A stretch of DNA of 64,000 nt. It comes from Teichococcus aestuarii (lineage in GTDB: Bacteria; Pseudomonadota; Alphaproteobacteria; Acetobacterales; Acetobacteraceae). Below the pieces are notes generated by a model. It was not told the DNA's origin and made no database searches. It worked only from the letters and a program-made list of their open reading frames with translations. The position numbers and the translations under genes were made by a program. Of this stretch, positions 51,822-58,941 are shown in pieces; positions within the stretch are counted from its first letter, which is position 1; the number at the start of each line of letters is the position of its first letter. The stretch spans positions 181,409-245,408 of the forward strand of contig NZ_PDOA01000007.1 in NCBI RefSeq assembly GCF_003116135.1. Direction: 5' to 3'.

Positions 51822-52853
51822 TCAGCGCTCCACCTCGCGCTGCCAGCGGCGCGTCCATTCCTGGCGGGCGGGGTTGATCACGCTCCAGTCCAGCCCGATC
51901 AGCGTCTTCACCTGCTCCTCGCCATAGATGACGTGCTGCGCCACCTCGGGCGGCAACTGGGTGTTCCGGTTGGTGGGGCCGGAGCCGTACTCCTTCGAGA
52001 AGGCGGCCTGCACATCCGGCGAGACCAGGTGCGCCACGAATTTCTGCGCCAGCTCCGGCGCCGGGTTGCCCTCCACCGCGCAGGTCGCCGTCATCAGCGC
52101 CACGCCCCCCTCCTTGGGGGCGACGAAGCCCATCGGGAAGCCCGCCACCTGCATGGCCCGCGCGCGGGAGGAGCCCCACACCGCCATCCAGATCTCGCCC
52201 GAGGTGAACATCTCGCTCATCTTGCCCGGGCTGCTCTCATAGGCGAGCACGTTGGGGTTCACCTTCTCCCGCATGGCGCGGAAGCCGGGGCCGGGCTCCC
52301 GCTCCGAGCCGCCATTGATCCGCGCCATCATGGCGACGGTGTGCACGCCATAGGTGTTGTCGATGCCGGGGATGGAGATGCGGCCCTTGAGGTCGGCGCG
52401 CGTCAGGTCGTTCCAGCTCGTCGGCACCGGCAGGTTCCGCTCGCGGAAGAGCTTCTCGTTGTAGGCGAGGCCGGTGTAGCCGAAGCCGGTGCCGAGCGCC
52501 GCGCCATCGCCCAGCACGGCGATGGGGTAGAGCGCATCGACCGCCGCGCGGTCCGTCACCTTCTGGCAGAAGCCGAGGCCGATCGCCTGGAACATCGGCC
52601 CGTCATCGACGACGATGACGCCGATCTGCTGGTTGCCCTTCTGCGCCTGCACCTTCGCCAGCGTATCGGTGGAGTTGCCGGTGAGATAGTCGACGCGCAC
52701 ATTGTTGGCGCGCTCGAAGGGCGGGATCACCTGCTCCCGCATCACCTTCTCGTAGCTGCCGCCATAGGCGGCGACGACGAGGCGCTGCTGCGCCATCGCC
52801 TGGCCCGTGGCGAGGGCGAGCATCGACGTCGCCGCCAGAAGCAGTCTTTTCAT
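51822..52853 (-). CDS. ABC transporter substrate-binding protein (PotD-like, SBP_bac family)
   Basis: Periplasmic receptor of 343 residues with a classic Sec signal (MKRLLLAATSMLALATG, cleavage after AMAQ). The mature start LVVAAYGGSYEKVMREQVIPPFE and the YTGLAYNEKLF motif mark the polyamine/opine-type receptors. First gene of a nine-gene operon reaching to 44499; the downstream dehydrogenase subunits indicate import of an amine or opine-like amino acid. A divergent LysR gene starts 195 bp away. Confidence 0.93.
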   Translation of the reverse strand: MKRLLLAATSMLALATGQAMAQQRLVVAAYGGSYEKVMREQVIPPFERANNVRVDYLTGNSTDTLAKVQAQKGNQQIGVIVVDDGPMFQAIGLGFCQKVTDRAAVDALYPIAVLGDGAALGTGFGYTGLAYNEKLFRERNLPVPTSWNDLTRADLKGRISIPGIDNTYGVHTVAMMARINGGSEREPGPGFRAMREKVNPNVLAYESSPGKMSEMFTSGEIWMAVWGSSRARAMQVAGFPMGFVAPKEGGVALMTATCAVEGNPAPELAQKFVAHLVSPDVQAAFSKEYGSGPTNRNTQLPPEVAQHVIYGEEQVKTLIGLDWSVINPARQEWTRRWQREVER

Positions 52854-53048
52854 GGTCCCGTTCCTTTGCCTCTCCTGAACCGGGAAGTCGGCGCGTGGCA
52901 TCTGGGCCGCGGCTGGTCGCGGCCGATAGGGTGATGTGCCATTCAGGCGCCGTCCCGGCCTGTGCGGGAAGGCTGGCACCCGTTGCCTCCGCGCGGCAAA
53001 TACATAATGCTCGCGGTTCCATTCCTGAAAGTAGCGAAACCCCCGCCC

Positions 53049-53984
53049 ATGACGCCGGCCCGTCTCCGCCAGCTCGAAGCCTTCCGCGCCATGCTGCGGG
53101 CCGGCTCCGTGGGCGCGGCGGCGGAGTTGCTGTCGCTCTCGCAGCCCGCCGTCACCAAGCTGCTGCGGGCGCTGGAGGAGGAGACGGGGCTTGCCCTGTT
53201 CGACCGCAGCCGGCGCCGCCTTTCCCCCACGCCGGAAGCGCGGCGCTTCGAGGCGGAGGTGGAGGCGCTGTTCGCCGCCGCAAGGCGGGTGGACCAGCTG
53301 GCCAGCGACATGCGCACCACCGGCGTGGGCGAGCTGCGCGTGGCCTGCCTGCCGCTGTTCGGGGCGGCGCTGATCCCGTCGCAGCTCGCCCGCTTCGCGC
53401 AGGGCAGCGGCCGGCCGCGCGTGGCGCTCACGGTGAACAGCTCGCACGAGGTGGTGGAGATGGTGCGGCGGGGCGGTGCCGATCTCGGCTTCGCCCTGCC
53501 GGTGCCGGCGATGCCGGCGCTGCACGCCGCGCCGCCCTACCGGCTGCCCGCCATGGTGCTGCTGCCGCCCGGCCACCCGCTCGCCGGGCGCGGCGAGGTG
53601 GCGCCGCGCGAGCTGGAAGGGGAACCCTGCATCTCGCTCGGCGGCCAGTACCGGCTGCGCCACCTGGCGGACGAGCTGTTCGAGCGGCACGGCGTCTCCC
53701 GCCTGATGGCGGCGGAGACGCAGAACGCCCAGGCCGCCTGCGCCATGGTCGCCGCCGGCCTCGGCTTCGCGGTGACCGACCCGGTGACGGCGAGCGGCTT
53801 CGCCGGCACGGCCCATCCGGTGCGGCTGGTACCGGGCACGGTGTTCCACATCCATGTCCTGGCGCCGCCGGGGCGGCCGCTGCCGCTGCTGGCGCGGCGC
53901 TTCCTGCAGCAGGTCACGGCCGCGCTGGCGCCGCTCGGCGTGCGGCCGGCGGGGGGGATGCGCGCCCGCCCGCGCGGCGGCTGA
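53049..53984 (+). CDS. LysR family transcriptional regulator
   Basis: A 311-residue LysR regulator. The DNA-binding domain (about residues 1-60) contains MTPARLRQLEAFRAMLRAG and LSLSQPAVTKLLRALEEE; the ligand-binding domain follows. The ATG at 53049 begins the motif; an open frame upstream would add an unlikely N-terminal tail. It is divergent from the nine-gene importer/dehydrogenase operon, its most likely target, with AT-richer sequence near 52998-53012 (GCAAATACATAATGC) in the shared region. Its stop and that of the convergent dehydrogenase gene are 10 bp apart. Confidence 0.92.
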   Translation: MTPARLRQLEAFRAMLRAGSVGAAAELLSLSQPAVTKLLRALEEETGLALFDRSRRRLSPTPEARRFEAEVEALFAAARRVDQLASDMRTTGVGELRVACLPLFGAALIPSQLARFAQGSGRPRVALTVNSSHEVVEMVRRGGADLGFALPVPAMPALHAAPPYRLPAMVLLPPGHPLAGRGEVAPRELEGEPCISLGGQYRLRHLADELFERHGVSRLMAAETQNAQAACAMVAAGLGFAVTDPVTASGFAGTAHPVRLVPGTVFHIHVLAPPGRPLPLLARRFLQQVTAALAPLGVRPAGGMRARPRGG

Positions 53985-53993
53985 GGGCGGCGC

Positions 53994-55037
53994 TCAGAGC
54001 GCCAGCTGCACCTTCACGTTCCGCGCGCGGTCGGCCGCCGCGGCGAAGGCGCGCGGCGCCTCGGCCAGGGGAAAGGTGGCCGTCAGCAGCGGCATCACGT
54101 CGATGGCGCCGCGCGCCAGCACCTCCACCGCCTGCTCGAACTCCTCCAGGAAGCGGAAGGTGCCGCGCAGGGTGATCTCCTTGGCCACCAGCAGGCTCAC
54201 CGGCAGCGGCACCTCGCCGCCGATGCCGAGCTGGACCAGCGTGGCGCCGGGGCGTGCGGCCATCAGCGCCGCCGGCAGCGCCGCCGCCGCGCCCGAGGCC
54301 TCGAACACCACGTCGAAATGGCCCTTCTCCCGCCCGTAGGGCGCCAGCGCCTCCGGTGCCTCGCGCGTGTTCAGCGCATGGTCGGCGCCGAGGCGCGTGG
54401 CGAGGCGGAGCGGCGCCTCGGCGATGTCGGTCGCCACCACCTCGCGCGCGCCGGCCAGCCGCGCCACCAGGATGGTCAGCGCGCCGATCGGGCCGGCCCC
54501 CGTCACCAGCACCCGGCGGCCGAGCAGCGGCCCCGCCTGCCGCGCCGCGTGCAGGCAGACGGCGAGCGGCTCGGCGAAGGCGGCGCGCTGCACCGGGAGC
54601 CCGGGCGGCAGCGGCACCGCCTGCGCCTCGGTGCAGACCAGATGCTCGCGGAAGCCGCCATCGACATGCGGCATCCGCATGGCGCTGCCGAGGAAGCGCA
54701 TCTCCAGGCAATGATGCGCGGCGCCCTCGCGGCAGTAGCGGCAGGCGCCACAGGGGCGGCTCGGATTCACCGCGACGGCGTCGCCGGGCTTCACCCGCGT
54801 CACCCCCGGGCCGGTCTCCGCCACCTCGCCGGCGATCTCGTGCCCCAGCACCATGGGCTGGCGCAGCCGCACCGCGCCGAAGCCGCCATGCTGGTGGTAG
54901 TGCAGGTCCGAGCCGCAGATGCCGCCCGCCCGGATGCGCACCAGCACCTCGCCGTGGCCGGGGGCGGGCGTCTCCACCGGCTCGACCCGCAGGTCGTGCG
55001 GCGCGTGGATGACGGCGGCCATGGATTCGGTGGGCAT
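53994..55037 (-). CDS. Zinc-dependent dehydrogenase, L-idonate 5-dehydrogenase-like
   Basis: MDR enzyme of 347 residues. Catalytic zinc ligands Cys41 (GGICGSD) and His66-Glu67 (GHE), structural zinc Cys96, Cys99, Cys102 and Cys110, and the NAD motif GAGPIG are intact. The HGGFGAVRLRQPMVLGHEIAG stretch closely follows L-idonate 5-dehydrogenases (IdnD), which oxidise L-idonate to 5-keto-D-gluconate. It is divergent from the split ThDP decarboxylase genes. A related polyol or hydroxy acid is possible. Confidence 0.9.
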   Translation of the reverse strand: MPTESMAAVIHAPHDLRVEPVETPAPGHGEVLVRIRAGGICGSDLHYHQHGGFGAVRLRQPMVLGHEIAGEVAETGPGVTRVKPGDAVAVNPSRPCGACRYCREGAAHHCLEMRFLGSAMRMPHVDGGFREHLVCTEAQAVPLPPGLPVQRAAFAEPLAVCLHAARQAGPLLGRRVLVTGAGPIGALTILVARLAGAREVVATDIAEAPLRLATRLGADHALNTREAPEALAPYGREKGHFDVVFEASGAAAALPAALMAARPGATLVQLGIGGEVPLPVSLLVAKEITLRGTFRFLEEFEQAVEVLARGAIDVMPLLTATFPLAEAPRAFAAAADRARNVKVQLAL

Positions 55038-55109
55038 GGTTCCTCCCCGGATGTTCTTCCCTGCGGCCCAGCATAGCCGCTTTCACGCCGCGCGGAGGCC
55101 TTGCCGCGC

Positions 55110-55128
55110 GGGGGGGGGCGGATTGACA
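55110..55128 (+). promoter_or_regulatory. G9 tract and consensus -35 box before the ThDP enzyme genes
   Basis: A run of nine G (55110-55118) is followed by TTGACA (55123-55128), a perfect -35 hexamer on the + strand. No good -10 is visible 16-18 bp further on. The region lies between two divergent genes. Confidence 0.4.
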
Positions 55129-55210
55129 GACAATTCCCTCGGGGCCGAGAGTGGCGGGCGGCGGGAAGCGGCACCGGAAAAGGCCGCCCCGCACCGGACA
55201 ATGGGAGGAC

Positions 55211-55765
55211 ATGGTGGACGCACATGGCATGGACGTGGCTCCGGCCGCGACGGAGGAATGGCCCGGTGCGCTGTTCGCCCTGCTCAAATCCCACGGCATC
55301 CGGCAGGTCGCCTTCGTGCCGGATGCCGGGCATTCGCACCTGATCCGCCGCTGCGAGGAGGACCCGGACATCAAGGCCGTCGTCCTCACCACCGAGGAGG
55401 AGGGCATCGGGCTGATGCTGGGCGCCTGGCTCGGCGGCGAGCGCGGCGTGCTGCTGATGCAGAGCTCGGGCGTGGGCAACTGCATCAACATGCTCTCGCT
55501 CGCCACGCTGCACCGCACGCCGATGCCGATGATCGTGACGATGCGCGGCGATTTCGGCGAGTTCAACCCGGCCCAGGTGCCGATGGGCAACGCTACCCAG
55601 ACCGTGCTGGAGGCCATGGGCACGCTGGTGCGCCGCGCCGACCACCGGGAGGACGTGGTGCCCACCGTGGACGCCACGCTGCGCATGGCCTTCAACACCT
55701 TCCGCCCCACCGCGACGCTGATCGGCCAGCGGGTGCTCGGCGCCAAGACCTTCGGCAAGGAGTGA
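55211..55765 (+). CDS. Thiamine diphosphate-binding enzyme, N-terminal subunit (sulfopyruvate decarboxylase alpha-like)
   Basis: A 184-residue Pyr-domain subunit of a split ThDP decarboxylase (ComD/phosphonopyruvate decarboxylase alpha-like). The glutamate expected to activate the cofactor lies in LTTEEEGIGLMLGAWLGG (about residues 56-73), followed by GVLLMQSSGVGNCIN. The ATG at 55211 follows GGGAGG closely; an ATG at 55229 is the alternative start. The matching cofactor subunit follows 4 bp later. Substrate could be a 2-oxo acid such as sulfopyruvate; none of the usual sulfonate genes are nearby. Confidence 0.88.
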   Translation: MVDAHGMDVAPAATEEWPGALFALLKSHGIRQVAFVPDAGHSHLIRRCEEDPDIKAVVLTTEEEGIGLMLGAWLGGERGVLLMQSSGVGNCINMLSLATLHRTPMPMIVTMRGDFGEFNPAQVPMGNATQTVLEAMGTLVRRADHREDVVPTVDATLRMAFNTFRPTATLIGQRVLGAKTFGKE

Positions 55766-55769
55766 GCCC

Positions 55770-56372
55770 ATGGCGATGATATCCTCCGGCACGCTGGACC
55801 GCCGCGCCGTCGTCAACGCCCTGCTGGCCGAGCGGGGGGAGCTGGCGGTGATCGCCGGGCTCGGCGCGCCCGCCTGGGACATCACGGCGGCGGGGGACCA
55901 CCCGCGCAACCTGCCGCTCTGGGGCGGCATGGGCTCGGCCGCCAGCATCGGGCTGGGGCTGGCGCTGGCGCAGCCGCGCCGCCCGGTGCTGGTCATCACC
56001 GGCGATGGCGAGATGCTGATGGGGCTCGGCACGCTCGCCACCATCGCCGTGGCGCGGCCGCCCAACCTCTCCATCGTGGTGCTCGACAACGAGCACTATG
56101 GCGAGACCGGCATGCAGCGCACCCACACCGGGGCGGGGGTGGACCTGGCGGCCATGGCGCGCGGCGCCGGCATTCCGCGCGTCCATGCGGTGCGGGATGA
56201 GGCGGAGGTGGCGCCGCTGCGCGCGGCGATCCACGAGGCCTCCGGCCCGCTCTTCGCCCAGGTCAAGATCAAGGCCGACGCGCTGAAGCTGGTGCTGCCG
56301 CCGCGCGAGGGCGCCTATCTGCAGGCGCGCATGCGCGAGGCGATCCTGGGTCCGCAGGCGCATCTCGCCTGA
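55770..56372 (+). CDS. Thiamine diphosphate-binding enzyme, C-terminal subunit (sulfopyruvate decarboxylase beta-like)
   Basis: PP-domain subunit of 200 residues that completes the split decarboxylase. The ThDP/Mg motif is GDGEMLMG (from residue 78) with NEHYGETG (107-114). The preceding WGGMGSAASIGLGLALA is typical. Both subunits are needed for activity in the ComDE type. It is followed by the two chromate-transporter-like genes on the same strand. Confidence 0.9.
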   Translation: MAMISSGTLDRRAVVNALLAERGELAVIAGLGAPAWDITAAGDHPRNLPLWGGMGSAASIGLGLALAQPRRPVLVITGDGEMLMGLGTLATIAVARPPNLSIVVLDNEHYGETGMQRTHTGAGVDLAAMARGAGIPRVHAVRDEAEVAPLRAAIHEASGPLFAQVKIKADALKLVLPPREGAYLQARMREAILGPQAHLA

Positions 56373-56418
56373 GCGCGTGGGTGGCACCCCGCTCCACCCG
56401 GCCGCGCCGCCAGCAGGC

Positions 56419-57003
56419 ATGACGGCCGTGGCCGAGGCCGCCGCCCCGCCGCCGCCCGGGGCGGCCCTTGCCCCGGCGCCCTCCTGCGGGGCGCTGTTCC
56501 TGGGATTCCTCGGCCTCGGGCTGATCGGCTTCGGCGGCGTGCTGCCGATGGCGCGCCGCATGCTGGTGGAGGAGCGGCGCTGGCTCTCCGCCGAATCCTT
56601 CACCGAGCTGCTGGGGCTCTGCCAGTTCCTGCCCGGCGGCAACGTCATCAACCTCTCCGTGGCGGTGGGGATGGAGTTCCGCGGCGCGGCGGGCGCGGCC
56701 TCGGCGCTGCTGGGGCTGGTGCTGGGCCCGACCGCCGTCGTCATCGGGCTGGGCGTGGTCTATGACCGCTTCCGCGACGACCCGACGCTGCAGCACATGT
56801 TCGCGGGCCTGGCCGCCGCCGCCGCCGGGCTGCTGGTCGCGACGGCGCTGAAGATGCTGGCGCCGCTGCGCCGCAACGGGCGGGCGCTGCTGGTGGTGGC
56901 CGCCACGCTCATCGCCATCGCCGTGGCGCGCTGGCCGCTGCTGCCCAGCCTGATGGTGCTGGCGCCGGCCAGCATCCTGCTCTGCGGGCGGCGCGGGCGG
57001 TGA
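56419..57003 (+). CDS. Chromate transporter family protein, first half
   Basis: Membrane protein of 194 residues with one CHR domain: GLGLIGFGGVLPMARRMLVEERRWLSAESFTELLGLCQFLPGGNVIN is the hallmark region, followed by about five hydrophobic helices. It pairs with the next gene, and short CHR proteins encoded in pairs are a known arrangement. The ATG at 56419 has only a weak ribosome binding site; a GTG at 56377 is possible. Family members export chromate, but many paralogues probably move other anions. Confidence 0.87.
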   Translation: MTAVAEAAAPPPPGAALAPAPSCGALFLGFLGLGLIGFGGVLPMARRMLVEERRWLSAESFTELLGLCQFLPGGNVINLSVAVGMEFRGAAGAASALLGLVLGPTAVVIGLGVVYDRFRDDPTLQHMFAGLAAAAAGLLVATALKMLAPLRRNGRALLVVAATLIAIAVARWPLLPSLMVLAPASILLCGRRGR

Positions 57004-57527
57004 TGGGCACGCTGGCCGCGCTGGCCATCATCTTCGCGCAGCTCTCCCTGCTGGCCTTCGGCGGCGGCAACACCATCCTGCCGGAGATGCAGCGGCAGGT
57101 GGTGGAGGTGCACCGCTGGATGTCGGCGCAGGAGTTCGGCGCCCTCTTCGCGCTTGCCCAGGCGGCGCCGGGGCCGAACATGATGGTGGTGCCGCTGGTG
57201 GGCTGGCATGTTGCGGGCCTGCCGGGGCTGCTGGTCTCGGCGCTGGCCAAGTTCGGCCCCTGCTCGGTGCTGACGGGGGTGGTGGTGGGGCTGTGGCGGC
57301 GCTTCAAGGACCGCCCCTGGCGGCGCGTGGTGCAGGCCGGGCTGGTGCCGCTGACGGTGGGGCTGGTCTCGGCGAGCGCCGTGCTGATCAGCGGCGCCAC
57401 GGGCCGCACGGCGGGTCTGCTCGGCGTCACGGCGGGGGTGGCGGCGCTGTCGCTGCTGACGCGGCTGCACCCGCTCTGGCTGCTGGCGGCGGGCGCGGTG
57501 GCCGGCCTGGCGGGCGCCGGCGGCTGA
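57003..57527 (+). CDS. Chromate transporter family protein, second half
   Basis: Second short CHR protein, 174 residues: AQLSLLAFGGGNTILPEMQRQVVEVHRWMSAQEFGALFALAQAAPGPNMM followed by hydrophobic helices. Its ATG overlaps the preceding TGA (TGATG), so the two halves are made together and probably form a heterodimer with opposite topologies. Substrate here could be a sulfonate or carboxylate product of the upstream decarboxylase, or chromate; this is a guess. Confidence 0.88.
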   Translation: MGTLAALAIIFAQLSLLAFGGGNTILPEMQRQVVEVHRWMSAQEFGALFALAQAAPGPNMMVVPLVGWHVAGLPGLLVSALAKFGPCSVLTGVVVGLWRRFKDRPWRRVVQAGLVPLTVGLVSASAVLISGATGRTAGLLGVTAGVAALSLLTRLHPLWLLAAGAVAGLAGAGG

Positions 57528-57530
57528 GGG

Positions 57531-57550
57531 GCCGGCCCGACCGGGCCGGC
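57531..57550. terminator. Hairpin between convergent chromate transporter and Pro-rich protein genes
   Basis: Stem GCCGGCCC (57531-57538) and GGGCCGGC (57543-57550) with a four-base loop, followed by TT. Outer arms CTGAG (57524-57528) and CTCAG (57555-57559) carry the two convergent stop codons. Confidence 0.6.
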
Positions 57551-57555
57551 TTGGC

Positions 57556-57819
57556 TCAGGCCTGGGGCTGCGGCGTCTGCGGGCCGGGGGGCGAGAGGGG
57601 CGGCACCTCGGCCGGCTGCGTCGGCGCGGGCACTTCCGGGCCGGGCACGCCAGGCGTCGCGGGGCTGGGCGGCAGGCCCGGCAGCTCCGGCGTCGGCCCG
57701 GGGGAGGGCGAGGCCGGGTTCTCATCCGGGCCGCGATAGGGCGGCAGGCCCGGCAGTTCCGGCGGCGCGGCGGGCTCGTCGGCGGCGCGCGTGACAGGCG
57801 CGGGGAAGGGCGTGGTCAT
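57556..57819 (-). CDS. Small proline-rich protein, 87 aa
   Basis: A small protein in which about a third of the residues are proline, with PPELPGLPP-type units repeated (PELPGLPP occurs twice). No signal peptide or hydrophobic segment is seen. The ATG at 57819 has GGAGG five bases before it and is preferred over upstream methionines. Short Pro-rich proteins of this kind occur in many alphaproteobacteria without known function; the sequence predicts an extended, disordered chain. It converges with the chromate transporter gene. Confidence 0.6.
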   Translation of the reverse strand: MTTPFPAPVTRAADEPAAPPELPGLPPYRGPDENPASPSPGPTPELPGLPPSPATPGVPGPEVPAPTQPAEVPPLSPPGPQTPQPQA

Positions 57820-57900
57820 GGCGGCCTCCATCTGTGACATGAGACCATAACGCCGCCCGGCCCCACCTGTTTGCAAAGCCGCAGCTGCCGCGGTTGCCCG

Positions 57901-57935
57901 CCTCAGTTGCCCGCCTCAGTTGCCCGTCTCAGTTG
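57901..57935. repeat. 13-bp tandem repeat at the end of the Bug gene
   Basis: CCTCAGTTGCCCG is present at 57901-57913 and 57914-57926, followed by a partial third copy (CTCAGTTG, 57928-57935) that contains the stop codon of the Bug gene. A further degenerate half-unit (GGTTGCCCG) precedes the array. Confidence 0.9.
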
Positions 57936-58909
57936 ACGGTGATGCGGCCTTCCCGGATCACGCGGCTCCACTTGTCGCTCTCGCTGGCGATGTAGGCCGT
58001 CAGCGCCTCGGGGGTGGAGCCCCGCGCATCGGCGCCCGCCGCCGCCAGCCGCTCCTGCACCGTGCCATTGCCCAGGGCGGCGAGCAGGGCGCCGTTGAGG
58101 GTGGCGATGACCGGCTCCGGCGTGCCGGCCGGCACCATCACCGCGCCCCAGGAGGCGGCCTCGGCAGCGGGCAGGCCGATCTCCGCCATGGTCGGCACCT
58201 CCGGCAGAAGGCGCGAGCGGCGCGGGCCGGTAATGGCCAGCACCTTCACCACCCCTGCCTGGATCTGGCCGATGGCGGAGGGAAGCTGGTCCAGCATCAT
58301 CTGCACATTGCCGGCGATGGTGTCGTTCAGCGCCGGCGCGCTGCCGCGGTAGGGCACGTGCTGGATGTCGAGCCGCGCCGCCAGCTTGAACAGCTCAGCC
58401 ACCATGTGGGTGGAGGAGCCGGAGCCGGCGGAGCCGAAGGACAGGCTGCCCGGGCGGCTCCGCGCCAGGGCGACCAGCTCCTGCGCCGTGCTCACCGGCA
58501 GGGCGCGGTTGACGATCAGCACATGGTCGGTGGTGAAGGTCATGGAGACCGGCGCCAGGCTCTGGCGCGGGTCGAAGCTCATGGTGCTGTAGAGATAGGG
58601 GTTGATGGTGAGGGTGCCGGTGGTGGCCATCACCAGGGTGTGGCCGTCCGGCGCGCTGTGCACCACGTTCTCCATGCCGATATTGCCGCCCGAGCCGGTG
58701 CGGTTCTCCACCACCACGGGCTGGCCCAGGCTGGCGCTCATGTGCTCGGCCAGCACGCGGGCCACCACGTCGGTCGCCCCGCCGGCGGGGAAGGGCACGA
58801 CGAAGCGCAGCGGCCGCGAGGGCCGCCAGCCCGGCGCGGCGGCGCGGGCCTCGGGCAGCAGCGGCAAGCTCAGCAATGCGGCGCCGAGGCCGCGGCGTGT
58901 CAGGCGCAT
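57929..58909 (-). CDS. Bug-family tripartite tricarboxylate transporter substrate-binding protein
   Basis: Periplasmic Bug/TctC receptor of 326 residues. Signal peptide with LTRRGLGAALLSLPLLPEARA; then RPLRFVVPFPAGGATDVVARVL, the ENRTGSGGNIG ligand loop and HVPYRGSAPALNDTIAG. It lies 32 bp after the isomerase gene and is the last gene of the TetR-controlled module, so its ligand is probably the acid or sugar acid handled by that module. A 13-bp tandem repeat follows its stop. Confidence 0.92.
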   Translation of the reverse strand: MRLTRRGLGAALLSLPLLPEARAAAPGWRPSRPLRFVVPFPAGGATDVVARVLAEHMSASLGQPVVVENRTGSGGNIGMENVVHSAPDGHTLVMATTGTLTINPYLYSTMSFDPRQSLAPVSMTFTTDHVLIVNRALPVSTAQELVALARSRPGSLSFGSAGSGSSTHMVAELFKLAARLDIQHVPYRGSAPALNDTIAGNVQMMLDQLPSAIGQIQAGVVKVLAITGPRRSRLLPEVPTMAEIGLPAAEAASWGAVMVPAGTPEPVIATLNGALLAALGNGTVQERLAAAGADARGSTPEALTAYIASESDKWSRVIREGRITVN

Positions 58910-58941
58910 TCTGGGTTCCTCCCTCCGGCCCGGCCTGCCCC

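Noticed and set aside
55211..56372. Broken ThDP decarboxylase gene
   Set aside because: ComD/ComE-like enzymes are naturally encoded as two subunits, and each half is complete.
56419..57527. Frameshift splitting a full-length chromate transporter
   Set aside because: Paired short CHR proteins are a normal arrangement, and the exact TGATG overlap with intact motifs in each half argues against a broken gene.
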